Part shown: in pieces, positions 46,882 through 56,508 of the stretch
Position numbering within the stretch: position 1 is the stretch's first letter
Layout: the number at the start of each line of letters is the position of its first letter
DNA from: Pseudomonas sp. DTU12.3
Lineage (GTDB): Bacteria > Pseudomonadota > Gammaproteobacteria > Pseudomonadales > Pseudomonadaceae
Assembly: GCF_004124275.1 (NCBI RefSeq)
Contig: NZ_CP027218.1
Coordinates: 3,103,501-3,167,500 of the forward strand
Direction: 5' to 3'
Length of the DNA stretch: 64,000 bases
Notes under the pieces: model-generated
What the model was told of the DNA's origin: nothing
What the model saw: only the letters and a program-made list of their open reading frames with translations
Databases searched by the model: none
Made by a program: the position numbers and the translations under genes

Positions 46882-46902
46882 AGGCACGAGGGGGTGGCGG
46901 AT

Positions 46903-47061
46903 TCAGACGATCACGGGGGGCATCGTGCTCGGTGGTTCTTCCTTGGGCGGTGGCGTGGTGCCCGGTGGTTCCTGCTCGGGAACCGGCTGCGGTTCCGTCT
47001 CCGGCAGGGTGGGTTTGTCGATGTTCGGATCGGGCGTTTCCGCCGGGATCGGGATATTCAT
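46903..47061 (-). CDS. Tiny proline-rich acidic protein, 52 aa
   Basis: A 52-residue protein starting MNIPIPAETPDPN. Eighteen of the 52 residues are Pro and many others are Glu, Thr or Ser, so it should be disordered. No signal peptide, Cys or membrane segment is present. GGAGGT lies seven bases before ATG 47061, an excellent ribosome site and the main reason for accepting so small a gene. The frame could extend to 47115 but without a second site. It is divergent from glgE across a 217-base region and may share stress-responsive control with it. Function unknown. Confidence 0.7.
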   Translation of the reverse strand: MNIPIPAETPDPNIDKPTLPETEPQPVPEQEPPGTTPPPKEEPPSTMPPVIV

Positions 47062-47160
47062 CTGATGACCTCCGTGTGGCACATGGCGTGAGAAGTGCTT
47101 AAGTGGATTGACCACCCTGCGCGTAATTCGATCCGCTTTTGTGTCACGGCAATTTCATCT

Positions 47161-47188
47161 GAACTTTTCCCGGCGGCGGTCGCTCGGA
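47161..47188 (+). promoter_or_regulatory. Putative AlgU (sigma-22/RpoE-type) promoter of glgE operon
   Basis: GAACTT at 47161-47166, then 17 bases, then TCGGA at 47184-47188. The consensus for AlgU promoters in Pseudomonas is GAACTT-N16/17-TCTGA, so one base differs in the -10 element. It lies about 90 bases before the glgE start codon. Confidence 0.45.
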
Positions 47189-47278
47189 ACCTAAGTGAGT
47201 TCATTGCGGGGCAGGCGCTTCGTTGCGAATACCGATCCGGCACAAGAGCGTCCTTGGGGCGTTAAGGAGAGATGCTCA

Positions 47279-49276
47279 ATGACTGCTGAAAAACCCTCAG
47301 AGCTGAGCTACAACCCACACATGCCGCTGTCGCAGGCGTTGCTGCTGCCGCGTATCGCCATCGAAAACAGCATGCCGACCCTTGATGGCGGGCAGTTTGC
47401 CGTGAAGTCGATTGCCGGGCGTGCGGTGATCGTCACCAGCAAGGTGTTCGCCGACGGTCACGACAAGCTGGCTGTACGCATTCGTTGGCGCGAAGAATGC
47501 GAAGAGACCTGGCAGAGCGAGGTCATGTCCGATCAGGGCAACAATGGCTGGCAAGGCCAATTCCGCCCCGAACATCAAGGGCGCTTCCTCTATTGCATCG
47601 AGGCGTGGATCGACCATTTCGCCAGTTTCCAGTACGAGCTGGAGAAGAAACACAACGCAGCGGTACCGGTTTCGCTGGAGCTGCAGGAAGGCCGCAGCAT
47701 GGTGCAACAGGCCGCCGAGCGCAGTGAAGGTCAACTTAGCGAACACTTGGCCGCTTTGCACCATGAGCTCTCCGGCCTGCTCGAAACCGAGCAGGTGGCG
47801 CTGTTTCTGCACTCGCGCAGTGCGCAATTGATGGCTGAGGCCGATCACCGCGCCTATCTGAGTGTCAGCGCCGAATTCCCTATGGATGTCGAGCGCGAAC
47901 TGGCCGAGTTCGCCAGTTGGTACGAGCTGTTTCCCCGCTCGATCACCGACGATCCGCGCCGTCACGGCACCTTCAATGACGTGCATTCACGCTTGCCGAT
48001 GATTCAGGACATGGGTTTCGACGTGCTGTATTTCACGCCGATTCATCCCATCGGTCGCGCGCACCGCAAGGGCCGCAACAACTCGCTGACCGCTGGCCCG
48101 GACGATCCCGGCAGCCCCTACGCGATTGGTAGCGAGGAGGGCGGGCACGAGGCGATTCACTCGCAACTCGGCACTCGCGAAGACTTTCGCCGGCTAGTGG
48201 CGGCGGCTGCCGATCATGGACTGGAGATCGCCCTCGATTTCGCCATTCAGTGTTCCCAGGATCACCCGTGGCTCAAGCAGCATCCGGGCTGGTTCAACTG
48301 GCGCCCGGACGGCACGATCAAATACGCGGAAAACCCGCCGAAGAAATATCAGGACATCGTCAACGTCGACTTCTACGCGCCGGACGCCATTCCGAGTCTC
48401 TGGGTCGAGCTGCGCGACATCGTCATTGGCTGGGTTGAGGAGGGCGTGAAGATCTTTCGCGTCGACAACCCGCACACCAAGCCACTGCCGTTCTGGCAAT
48501 GGCTGATCGCCGATGTGCGCGCGCTATACCCGGAAGTGATCTTCCTCGCAGAAGCCTTCACTACCCCGGCGATGATGGCGCGCCTCGGCAAGGTCGGTTA
48601 CACGCAGAGCTACACCTATTTCACCTGGCGCAACACCAAGGCCGAACTGGCGACGTATCTGACCGAACTGAATGAATCGCCGTGGCGCGAGTGCTATCGG
48701 CCGAACTTCTTCGTCAACACGCCCGACATCAACCCGGCGTTCCTGCATGAGTCGGGACGCCCGGGTTTTCTCATCCGTGCGGCGCTGGCGACCATGGGTT
48801 CAGGGTTGTGGGGCATGTATTCCGGGTTCGAGCTGTGCGAAGCGGCGCCGGTGCCAGGCAAGGAGGAATACCTCGATTCGGAGAAGTACGAGATCCGCGT
48901 TCGCGACTTCACCGCGCCGGGCAACATCATTGCCGAGATCGCCCAGCTCAATCGCATTCGTCGGCAGAACCCGGCGTTGCACACGCATTTGGGCCTGAAG
49001 GTCTACAACGCCTGGAACGACAACATTCTCTACTTCGGCAAACGCAGTGCCGACGGCAGCAATTTCATTCTGGTCGCGGTGAGCCTTGATCCGCATAACG
49101 TGCAGGAGGCGAATTTTGAACTGCCGTTGTGGGAGATGGGTTTGCCGGACGATGCGACGACCCATGGCGAGGACTTGATGAACGGCCATCGCTGGGACTG
49201 GCATGGCAAGTACCAATTCATGCGCATTGACCCGGCGTACCAGCCGTTTGGCATCTGGCGAATCACCACCGATTGA
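47279..49276 (+). CDS. glgE: Alpha-1,4-glucan:maltose-1-phosphate maltosyltransferase
   Basis: GlgE transfers maltose from maltose-1-phosphate to growing alpha-1,4-glucan. The 665-residue product has an N-terminal beta domain, a helical insert (about 130-220) and a GH13 barrel. The nucleophile is D396 in IFRVDNPHTKP and the acid/base is E425 in FLAEAFTTPAMM; FDVLYFTPIHPIGRAHRKG and GSPYAIGSEEGGH are strongly GlgE-like. AAGGAGAG precedes ATG 47279. It is the first gene of glgE-treS/mak-glgB, so all enzymes that use maltose-1-phosphate sit together. Likely roles are osmotic and desiccation tolerance, in keeping with the AlgU-like promoter upstream. Confidence 0.94.
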   Translation: MTAEKPSELSYNPHMPLSQALLLPRIAIENSMPTLDGGQFAVKSIAGRAVIVTSKVFADGHDKLAVRIRWREECEETWQSEVMSDQGNNGWQGQFRPEHQGRFLYCIEAWIDHFASFQYELEKKHNAAVPVSLELQEGRSMVQQAAERSEGQLSEHLAALHHELSGLLETEQVALFLHSRSAQLMAEADHRAYLSVSAEFPMDVERELAEFASWYELFPRSITDDPRRHGTFNDVHSRLPMIQDMGFDVLYFTPIHPIGRAHRKGRNNSLTAGPDDPGSPYAIGSEEGGHEAIHSQLGTREDFRRLVAAAADHGLEIALDFAIQCSQDHPWLKQHPGWFNWRPDGTIKYAENPPKKYQDIVNVDFYAPDAIPSLWVELRDIVIGWVEEGVKIFRVDNPHTKPLPFWQWLIADVRALYPEVIFLAEAFTTPAMMARLGKVGYTQSYTYFTWRNTKAELATYLTELNESPWRECYRPNFFVNTPDINPAFLHESGRPGFLIRAALATMGSGLWGMYSGFELCEAAPVPGKEEYLDSEKYEIRVRDFTAPGNIIAEIAQLNRIRRQNPALHTHLGLKVYNAWNDNILYFGKRSADGSNFILVAVSLDPHNVQEANFELPLWEMGLPDDATTHGEDLMNGHRWDWHGKYQFMRIDPAYQPFGIWRITTD

Positions 49277-49292
49277 TGCACGCCTAATCCAA

Positions 49293-49377
49293 TGTAGGAG
49301 CTGCCGAAGGCTGCGATCTTTTGATCTTGCTTGCAGAAAACAAAATCAAAAGATCGCAGCCTTCGGCAGCTCCTACA
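49293..49377. repeat. REP-like palindrome, family B, between glgE and treS
   Basis: Arms TGTAGGAGCTGCCGAAGGCT and complement with GATCTTTTGATC inside. It ends 33 bases before the treS start codon and thus lies within the glg operon. Confidence 0.92.
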
Positions 49378-49410
49378 CAGGAATTGAATAGAATTCAGCA
49401 GGAGTTTCAC

Positions 49411-52400
49411 ATGGCGAAGAAACCCAAGGCAGCCACCTTCATCAAAGACCCGCTCTGGTACAAAGATGCGGTGATCTATCAGGTTCACGTCAAATCGTTT
49501 TTCGACTCCAACAACGACGGGATCGGCGACTTTCCCGGCCTGATCGCCAAACTCGACTACATCGCCGAACTCGGCGTCAACACCATCTGGCTGTTGCCGT
49601 TCTACCCATCGCCGCGTCGCGATGACGGCTACGACATTGCCGAATACCGTGGCGTGCACAGCGATTACGGGACCATGGCCGATGCCAAGCGCTTCATCGC
49701 CGAGGCGCACAAGCGCGGCTTGCGGGTGATCACTGAGCTGGTGATCAACCACACCTCCGATCAGCACCCGTGGTTCCAGCGTGCGCGTAAAGCCAAACCC
49801 GGCTCGGCTGCGCGGGACTTTTATGTGTGGTCGGATGACGACCAGAAATACGACGGCACGCGGATCATTTTTCTCGACACGGAGAAATCCAACTGGACTT
49901 GGGACCCGGTCGCGGGCCAGTACTTCTGGCACCGTTTTTATTCGCACCAGCCCGACCTGAATTTCGACAATCCGCAAGTGATGAAAGCGGTGCTGTCGGT
50001 GATGCGTTACTGGCTCGACATGGGCATCGACGGCCTGCGCCTCGACGCCATTCCGTACCTGATCGAGCGTGACGGCACCAACAACGAAAACCTTCCCGAG
50101 ACCCACGACGTCCTCAAGCAGATTCGCGCCGAGATCGACGCCAATTACCCCGACCGCATGCTGCTCGCCGAGGCCAACCAATGGCCTGAAGACACTCAGC
50201 TGTATTTCGGCGACACCGATGCCAAAGGCCTGAATGGCGATGAATGCCACATGGCGTTCCACTTTCCGCTGATGCCGCGCATGTACATGGCGCTGGCGCA
50301 GGAAGACCGCTTTCCGATCACCGATATCTTGCGCCAGACCCCGGAAATTCCTGCCAACTGCCAATGGGCGATTTTCCTCCGTAACCACGATGAACTGACC
50401 CTGGAAATGGTCACCGACAAAGAGCGTGACTACCTGTGGAATTACTACGCCGCTGACCGTCGCGCGCGGATCAATCTCGGCATCCGCCGGCGTCTGGCGC
50501 CGCTGATGGAGCGCGACCGTCGCCGCGTCGAGTTGCTCAACAGCCTGCTGCTGTCGATGCCGGGCACGCCGACCCTGTATTACGGCGATGAAATCGGCAT
50601 GGGCGACAACATCTACCTCGGCGACCGCGATGGCGTGCGCACGCCGATGCAGTGGTCGATCGACCGCAATGGCGGCTTCTCCCGAGCCGACCCGGCCAGC
50701 CTGGTGTTGCCGCCGATCATGGACCCGCAATACGGCTATCTCTCGGTCAACGTCGAAACCCAGGCCGGTGATCCGCATTCGCTGCTCAACTGGACGCGGC
50801 GCATGCTCGCCGTGCGCAAGCAGTCGAAGGCGTTCGGTCGCGGCACGCTGAAAATGCTCTCGCCGAGCAATCGCCGGATTCTCGCCTACACCCGCGAATT
50901 CACCGACGCCGACGGCAAACACGAAATCATCCTCTGCGTGGCTAACGTCTCGCGCAGCGCGCAAGCGGCGGAGCTGGACCTGTCAGCGTACGTCGGCATG
51001 GTGCCGGTGGAGATGCTGGGCGGTAATGCCTTCCCGCCGATTGGCCAGTTGAATTTCCTCCTGACCCTGGCGCCGTATGGTTTCTACTGGTTTGCGCTGG
51101 CCAGCGAAAACCAGATGCCGAGCTGGCACGTCGAACCGGCGCAGAGCCTGCCGGACTTCACCACGCTGGTGCTGAAAAAACGCATGGAAGAGCTGCTCGA
51201 AGCGCCGTCCCGCACGACGCTGGAGCAAAACATCCTGCCGAGCTGGCTGCAAAACCGCCGCTGGTTTGCCGGCAAGGACGCGGCCATCGATAAAGTCCAT
51301 CTGGCCTATGGCGTGCGCTTCGGCGATGCCCAGCATCCAGTGCTGCTCAGCGAAATCGAAGTCAGCAGTGGCGGCCAGACCAGTCGTTATCAACTGCCGT
51401 TCGGCTTCATTGCGGAAGATCAGGTTGGCCCGGCGTTGCCGCAGCAACTGGCGTTGTCACGTGTGCGTCGCGTGCGTCAGGTCGGTTTGATCACTGATGC
51501 GTTCAGCCTCGAAGCGTTTATTCGCGCGGTGCTGCAAGGCATGCAGAGCCACACGGTGCTGGAATCCAGCGAAGGTGAAATCCGTTTTGCACCGACGCCG
51601 CAGCTGGAACAACTCGGCCTCGGCGACGAGTCGGAAGTGCGTTACCTGTCCGCCGAGCAATCCAACAGTTCGGTGGTGATCGGCAACAGTCTGGTGCTGA
51701 AACTGATCCGCAAAGTCGCCTCTGGCGTTCACCCGGAACTGGAGATGAGTGCGTATCTGACCGAGGCTGCTTTCGGCAATATTTCACCCTTGCTCGGTTC
51801 GGTGATTCGCCGTGACGCTCAGGGCCAGGACAATCTGCTGATGATCGCCCAGGGTTACCTGAGCAATCAGGGCGATGCCTGGGAATGGACGCAGAACAAC
51901 CTCGAACGAGCGCTGCGCGATGAACTCGCCGATGCCATGTCCGAGCAGGAACAGCATTACAACGCCTTGGGCGAATTGAAGGATTTTGCCGGCATGCTCG
52001 GCCAGCGTCTGGGCGAAATGCATCAGGTACTGGCGGCAGCGACGGACAACGCCGACTTCGCCCCGCAAGTGTCGTCCGCCAAGGATATGCAGGCTTCCGG
52101 CAAGGACGTTGCCGCGCAAGTCGAGCATGCGCTGAAGCTGCTCAAGCAGCATCAGGGCGAACTCGGTGCGGCGGATCAGAAATTGGTCAAACGCCTGCTC
52201 GACGAGAAAAAAACCATCCTTGATCACGTGCAGGATCTGGCGAAAAAAGCCGTCGGCGGCTTACGCATTCGCGTTCACGGCGACCTGCATCTGGGGCAGG
52301 TGCTGGTGATCAAGGGCGATGCCTACCTGATCGACTTCGAGGGCGAGCCGGCGCGGCCATTGAGCGAGCGCCGTGGCAAACACAGTCCGTACAAGGATGT

Positions 52401-52752
52401 CAGTGGCGTGCTGCGCTCGTTCGATTACGCGGCGGCGATGACCATCAACGTGCACAACGTCGATCACAGCCCCGAGTCCGAAGACGCTCGTCGCCGGGTG
52501 GCGCAACGCTATTTGCGTGAAGCGCGGGAAGCATTTGTCGAGGCATATCGCCGCGCGGCAGCTAGTCTTGAGCATGCCTGGCAAGATCCTGAAGGTGCCG
52601 ACGCTGCGCTGGCGTTGTTCGGCCTGGAGAAGGCGGCCTATGAAGTGGCCTATGAAGCCGAAAATCGCCCCACGTGGCTGCCCGTGCCGTTGCACGGTTT
52701 GTATGGGTTATTGACGGGGCTTAAACCCTTTTCCGATCTTGGTGGAGAGTAG
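49411..52752 (+). CDS. treS: Trehalose synthase/maltokinase fusion (TreS-Mak)
   Basis: A bifunctional 1113-residue enzyme. Residues 1-540 form trehalose synthase (GH13), interconverting trehalose and maltose, with D212 ([10 protein letters not shown]), E254 ([10 protein letters not shown]) and D327 (FLRNHDELT). Residues about 620-1113 form the maltokinase domain, which makes maltose-1-phosphate with ATP; its kinase-like signatures are [14 protein letters not shown] and [12 protein letters not shown] near 950-990. The fusion channels trehalose to GlgE substrate. AGGAG precedes ATG 49411. Its stop is 2 bases before glgB. Length matches other Pseudomonas TreS fusions. Confidence 0.94.
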   Translation: MAKKPKAATFIKDPLWYKDAVIYQVHVKSFFDSNNDGIGDFPGLIAKLDYIAELGVNTIWLLPFYPSPRRDDGYDIAEYRGVHSDYGTMADAKRFIAEAHKRGLRVITELVINHTSDQHPWFQRARKAKPGSAARDFYVWSDDDQKYDGTRIIFLDTEKSNWTWDPVAGQYFWHRFYSHQPDLNFDNPQVMKAVLSVMRYWLDMGIDGLRLDAIPYLIERDGTNNENLPETHDVLKQIRAEIDANYPDRMLLAEANQWPEDTQLYFGDTDAKGLNGDECHMAFHFPLMPRMYMALAQEDRFPITDILRQTPEIPANCQWAIFLRNHDELTLEMVTDKERDYLWNYYAADRRARINLGIRRRLAPLMERDRRRVELLNSLLLSMPGTPTLYYGDEIGMGDNIYLGDRDGVRTPMQWSIDRNGGFSRADPASLVLPPIMDPQYGYLSVNVETQAGDPHSLLNWTRRMLAVRKQSKAFGRGTLKMLSPSNRRILAYTREFTDADGKHEIILCVANVSRSAQAAELDLSAYVGMVPVEMLGGNAFPPIGQLNFLLTLAPYGFYWFALASENQMPSWHVEPAQSLPDFTTLVLKKRMEELLEAPSRTTLEQNILPSWLQNRRWFAGKDAAIDKVHLAYGVRFGDAQHPVLLSEIEVSSGGQTSRYQLPFGFIAEDQVGPALPQQLALSRVRRVRQVGLITDAFSLEAFIRAVLQGMQSHTVLESSEGEIRFAPTPQLEQLGLGDESEVRYLSAEQSNSSVVIGNSLVLKLIRKVASGVHPELEMSAYLTEAAFGNISPLLGSVIRRDAQGQDNLLMIAQGYLSNQGDAWEWTQNNLERALRDELADAMSEQEQHYNALGELKDFAGMLGQRLGEMHQVLAAATDNADFAPQVSSAKDMQASGKDVAAQVEHALKLLKQHQGELGAADQKLVKRLLDEKKTILDHVQDLAKKAVGGLRIRVHGDLHLGQVLVIKGDAYLIDFEGEPARPLSERRGKHSPYKDVSGVLRSFDYAAAMTINVHNVDHSPESEDARRRVAQRYLREAREAFVEAYRRAAASLEHAWQDPEGADAALALFGLEKAAYEVAYEAENRPTWLPVPLHGLYGLLTGLKPFSDLGGE

Positions 52753-52754
52753 TC

Positions 52755-54986
52755 ATGAGTTTCTCGAACAAGGAACAGGGACAGGTCAAAGAAGCATTGC
52801 TGCCCTCGGCGAAAGATATCGATGCCTTGGTGCGTGCTGAACACCAGGACCCTTTTTCCATTCTTGGCCCGCACGGCGATGGCGCTGGCGGGCAATTCAT
52901 TCGCGCCTATCTTCCGGGGGCGTTGAGCGTTGTCGTGCTGGACAAAGACAGCGGCGAAGAACGCGGTCCGCTGCAACAGACGGAAACGCCGGGGTTGTTT
53001 GTCGGTCATTTCGAGCAGGCGCGACCGTATCAGTTGCGCACGCGCTGGGCCGGTGGCGAGCAGGTGGCAGAAGACCCGTATAGCTTCGGCCAATTGCTCG
53101 GTGAAATGGATTTGTATCTATTCGCCGAGGGCAATCACCGCGACCTCAGCGCTTGCCTCGGCGCGCAGTTGAAAACCGTCGATGGCGTCGACGGCGTGCG
53201 GTTCGCCGTGTGGGCGCCGAATGCCCGGCGCGTGTCGGTGGTCGGCGATTTCAACGTCTGGGACGGCCGTCGCCATCCGATGCGCCTGCGGCATCCGTCC
53301 GGGGTCTGGGAGTTGTTCATTCCACGGCTGCAAGCGGGCGAGTTGTACAAATACGAAATCCTCGGCGCCCACGGGATTCTGCCGCTGAAGGCCGACCCGA
53401 TGGCGCTGGCCACCAGCCTGCCGCCGGACACCGCGTCGAAAGTCGCCGAGCCGCTGCAGATCGACTGGCAGGATCACGACTGGATGAACAGTCGCCGCGA
53501 GCGCCAGAAGCATTCGGCACCGCTGTCGATCTACGAACTGCACGCCGGTTCGTGGCAATGCGAGCTGGATGATCTCGGCGAAGTGGCGCGCCAGTACAGC
53601 TGGCCGGAACTGGCGGAACGGCTGATTCCCTATGTGAAGGAACTCGGTTTTACCCACATCGAACTGATGCCGATCATGGAACACCCGTTCGGTGGTTCCT
53701 GGGGTTATCAGTTGCTTTCGCAATTCGCGCCGAGCGCGCGGTATGGCTCGCCGGCGCAGTTCGCCGAATTCGTCGACGCCTGCCACCGGGCCGAAATCGG
53801 CGTGATCCTCGATTGGGTACCGGCGCATTTCCCCACCGACACCCACGGGCTGGCGCAATTCGACGGCACGGCGTTGTACGAATACGGCAACCCGCTGGAA
53901 GGTTTTCATCAGGACTGGGACACGCTGATCTACAACCTCGGGCGCACCGAAGTGCACGGTTACATGCTCGCTTCAGGGCTGCACTGGTTGAAGCATTTCC
54001 ACGTCGATGGCCTGCGCGTCGATGCCGTGGCTTCGATGCTCTATCGCGACTATTCGCGCAAGGCTGGCGAGTGGGTGCCGAACCGTCACGGCGGACGCGA
54101 GAATCTCGAAGCCATCGACTTCTTGCGGCACTTGAACGACGTCGTCGAGCTGGAAGCGCCGGGTGCGCTGGTCATCGCTGAAGAATCCACCGCGTGGCCG
54201 GGTGTCAGCCAAAGCACCCAGCAGGGCGGTCTGGGGTTCGCCTACAAGTGGAACATGGGCTGGATGCACGATTCGCTGCATTACATTCAGCAGGATCCGG
54301 TGTACCGCGCGCATCATCACAATGAACTGAGTTTTGGCCTGGTCTACGCCTGGTCCGAGCGTTTTATCCTGCCGATCTCCCACGACGAAGTGGTGCACGG
54401 CAAGCATTCGCTGATCGACAAGATGCCCGGCGATCGCTGGCAGAAATTTGCCAACCTGCGCGCTTACCTGAGCTTCATGTGGACGCATCCGGGCAAGAAG
54501 TTGTTGTTCATGGGCTGCGAGTTTGGCCAGTGGCGCGAGTGGAATCACGATCAGCAGCTGGATTGGTATCTGCTGCAGTATTCCGAGCACAAGGGCGTAC
54601 AGAAACTGGTTGGCGACCTTAATCGGCTGTACCGCGAGGAGCCGGCGCTGCACGATCAGGATGACGCGCCGCAGGGGTTTCAGTGGTTGATTGGCGATGA
54701 TGCGATCAACAGCGTTTACGCCTGGCTGCGCTGGAGCAAGGACGGTAAACCGGTGGTGGTCGTGGCCAACTTTACCCCGGTGCCGCGTCAGTCGTATCGC
54801 GTCGGTGTGCCGTTTGCCGGGCGCTGGACCGAGTTGCTCAACAGCGATGCAGGGATTTATGCCGGGTCGAATTATGGCAACGGCGGCGGGGCGCAGACCG
54901 AAGAAGTGCCGAGCCATGGGCAGGCGTTGTCGCTGGAGCTGAATCTGCCGCCGCTGGCGGTGTTGATCCTTAAACCGGAGGGTTGA
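52755..54986 (+). CDS. glgB: 1,4-alpha-glucan branching enzyme
   Basis: GlgB introduces alpha-1,6 branches into linear glucan. The 743-residue protein has an N-terminal N1 domain, a CBM48-like module ([20 protein letters not shown]) and the GH13 barrel with D423 ([14 protein letters not shown]), the Glu of [11 protein letters not shown] and the Asp of [20 protein letters not shown] and the C-terminal all-beta domain are as in the family. It closes the GlgE-pathway operon. Start ATG 52755 follows treS directly with GGAGAG upstream. A REP lies 18 bases downstream. Confidence 0.95.
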   Translation: MSFSNKEQGQVKEALLPSAKDIDALVRAEHQDPFSILGPHGDGAGGQFIRAYLPGALSVVVLDKDSGEERGPLQQTETPGLFVGHFEQARPYQLRTRWAGGEQVAEDPYSFGQLLGEMDLYLFAEGNHRDLSACLGAQLKTVDGVDGVRFAVWAPNARRVSVVGDFNVWDGRRHPMRLRHPSGVWELFIPRLQAGELYKYEILGAHGILPLKADPMALATSLPPDTASKVAEPLQIDWQDHDWMNSRRERQKHSAPLSIYELHAGSWQCELDDLGEVARQYSWPELAERLIPYVKELGFTHIELMPIMEHPFGGSWGYQLLSQFAPSARYGSPAQFAEFVDACHRAEIGVILDWVPAHFPTDTHGLAQFDGTALYEYGNPLEGFHQDWDTLIYNLGRTEVHGYMLASGLHWLKHFHVDGLRVDAVASMLYRDYSRKAGEWVPNRHGGRENLEAIDFLRHLNDVVELEAPGALVIAEESTAWPGVSQSTQQGGLGFAYKWNMGWMHDSLHYIQQDPVYRAHHHNELSFGLVYAWSERFILPISHDEVVHGKHSLIDKMPGDRWQKFANLRAYLSFMWTHPGKKLLFMGCEFGQWREWNHDQQLDWYLLQYSEHKGVQKLVGDLNRLYREEPALHDQDDAPQGFQWLIGDDAINSVYAWLRWSKDGKPVVVVANFTPVPRQSYRVGVPFAGRWTELLNSDAGIYAGSNYGNGGGAQTEEVPSHGQALSLELNLPPLAVLILKPEG

Positions 54987-55003
54987 TCCAGGCACCGCAA
55001 AAC

Positions 55004-55096
55004 CTGTGGGAGCGAGCCTGCTCGCGAAAGCGGTTGAGCATTCAACATCATCGTTGACTGACAAACCGCGTTCGCGAGCAGGCTCGCTCCCACAGG
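55004..55096. repeat. REP-like palindrome, family A
   Basis: Arms CTGTGGGAGCGAGCCTGCTC and complement, inner pairing GCGAA(A/C)GCGGTT. It lies between convergent glgB and the barrel gene, 18-20 bases from each stop. Confidence 0.92.
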
Positions 55097-55115
55097 GTTA
55101 TTCGCCAAGTTGGGA

Positions 55116-56186
55116 TCACCAACGCATCCGCACGCCAAGGCTGCCGATCAGGCCATTCAAATCATTGTCATCGACATCGCTGCTGTAATCGGCGCTGACA
55201 TACAAACTCACCGAAGGCGTCATCCGCGCCACCAGGCCCAAGCCCAACTCCACCGTCGAGGATTTGCGGCTGCTGCTGATCTTGTCGACCTGATCCAGTG
55301 TCACCGTGTTGCCGGTGTACACCGTGTGCCAGAGGTTGGTGCGCACATAGGGTTCGACCGGCAGGCCATTCAAATCATAACTGCCTTTCAAACGGGCGCC
55401 GACGCGACCGCTCCAGGCGCTGAGATCCGTCGATGAGGCATTGCCGGAACCGGCATAGGGCGTGTCGAGCGTGATGCGCTGGTTGATAATTTGTGCCTGC
55501 GGTTCGACCACCCAGTTTTCACTCAAGCCAATCGGGAAGCCGCCTTCGACCGAGAAGGTCATCGCGCTGCCTTCGGTGGCTTGCCGCGCGCCTTGTTCGT
55601 TGCGACTGAAACCGCTGACGCGGCCGCCGCTGGCCGACAGATCGACGTGCCAGCCTTGGGCGCCGGTCAGGCTGTAATAGGCGCCGAGGCTCTGGCCTTG
55701 CAGGTTGAGGGTGTCGGTGGTCGGGTCGTCGAGGGCGCGACTGGTGAGCAAGCCGTTGCCGTTGGCTTGAATCTGATTGAGGCCGCCGATCAGGCCGATG
55801 GTCTGCGTATGGCCGCTGCCGCTTTGCAGAGTCAGGACGGCGGGGCCTTTGAACTCGCCGCTGCCGGGTGTGGCAAAACCCGAAGACAACACGTCGGTTT
55901 GCGCTTGCCGGGCGCTGCGGCCGTAGAGCTGGTCCCAGGCGCCGGGGGCGAGATCCTCAGTAATCAGGTTGGCCCCACGCAGGTCGGGCCGCGGGCTTAA
56001 GCGTTGCTGATCGGGGGTGATGACCGTGGCGGGCAAGGTCATCACCGGAACGTCCGCGCGATACCACGGCGTGGTTTCATCCGCCGCAGGGCCGGCCTGC
56101 GCCTCCATGGATGAGCACAGCAAGATGGAACTCGACACTGTGCAGAAAGTGATTTTGATCTCGTGTGGGGTGAATGAAATTTTCAT
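55116..56186 (-). CDS. Autotransporter beta-barrel protein with minimal passenger
   Basis: A 356-residue protein whose residues from about 85 to the end form a type V autotransporter barrel, ending GSLGVRMRW with the required C-terminal aromatic residue. The preceding ~80 residues hold a signal-like segment (ITFCTVSSSILLCSSMEAQA) and only about 55 residues of possible passenger. It is clearly a paralogue of the neighbouring autotransporter: WVVEPQAQIINQRITLD versus WVVEPQAQVIHQKISLD, and LNGLPVEPYVRTNLWHT versus VSGLPVEPYLRANLWHT. AAGG nine bases before ATG 56186 is a weak ribosome site. It could be a truncated duplicate or a true surface barrel. Confidence 0.8.
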   Translation of the reverse strand: MKISFTPHEIKITFCTVSSSILLCSSMEAQAGPAADETTPWYRADVPVMTLPATVITPDQQRLSPRPDLRGANLITEDLAPGAWDQLYGRSARQAQTDVLSSGFATPGSGEFKGPAVLTLQSGSGHTQTIGLIGGLNQIQANGNGLLTSRALDDPTTDTLNLQGQSLGAYYSLTGAQGWHVDLSASGGRVSGFSRNEQGARQATEGSAMTFSVEGGFPIGLSENWVVEPQAQIINQRITLDTPYAGSGNASSTDLSAWSGRVGARLKGSYDLNGLPVEPYVRTNLWHTVYTGNTVTLDQVDKISSSRKSSTVELGLGLVARMTPSVSLYVSADYSSDVDDNDLNGLIGSLGVRMRW

Positions 56187-56508
56187 GGAGGTCTACCTTG
56201 CAAGCGCATGCGACATCTCGATGTGGCGTCTCTCCTACCCCGAACGAGGGGCGACCGAATGGAGCGGGACAAACCGTGGCCGCTCGATTTCGCGAGTGTC
56301 CGAAGGCTCGTTCCGGGTGGTGATTCCGGGGGTAGTAAGGTAGAGATAAGAAGAGCGGGAGGCGTCCGTCAAGAAATTGGACGATGAACGGTAGTAGCCA
56401 ATCAGGATTCGCAAGCGTTTGTTTTTCTGCACATAACTAAGTGGTTGTTTGTATGGAATATCGTTTTGCAGGCCTCGTGTTAGAGCGGTTTTATGTCCGA
56501 CGGAAGGT
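56187..56508. other. Gap between two autotransporter genes
   Basis: 322 bases without a gene on either strand. Less GC-rich in its right half (56390-56480) than its surroundings. It should hold the promoter of the short barrel gene and the end of the long autotransporter transcript. No REP, no strong hairpin and no passenger-like coding remnant was seen. Confidence 0.6.

Noticed and set aside
49030..50964. 644-codon minus-strand frame opposite treS
   Set aside because: Shadow of glgE/treS codons, crossing a REP; no start signal or domain.
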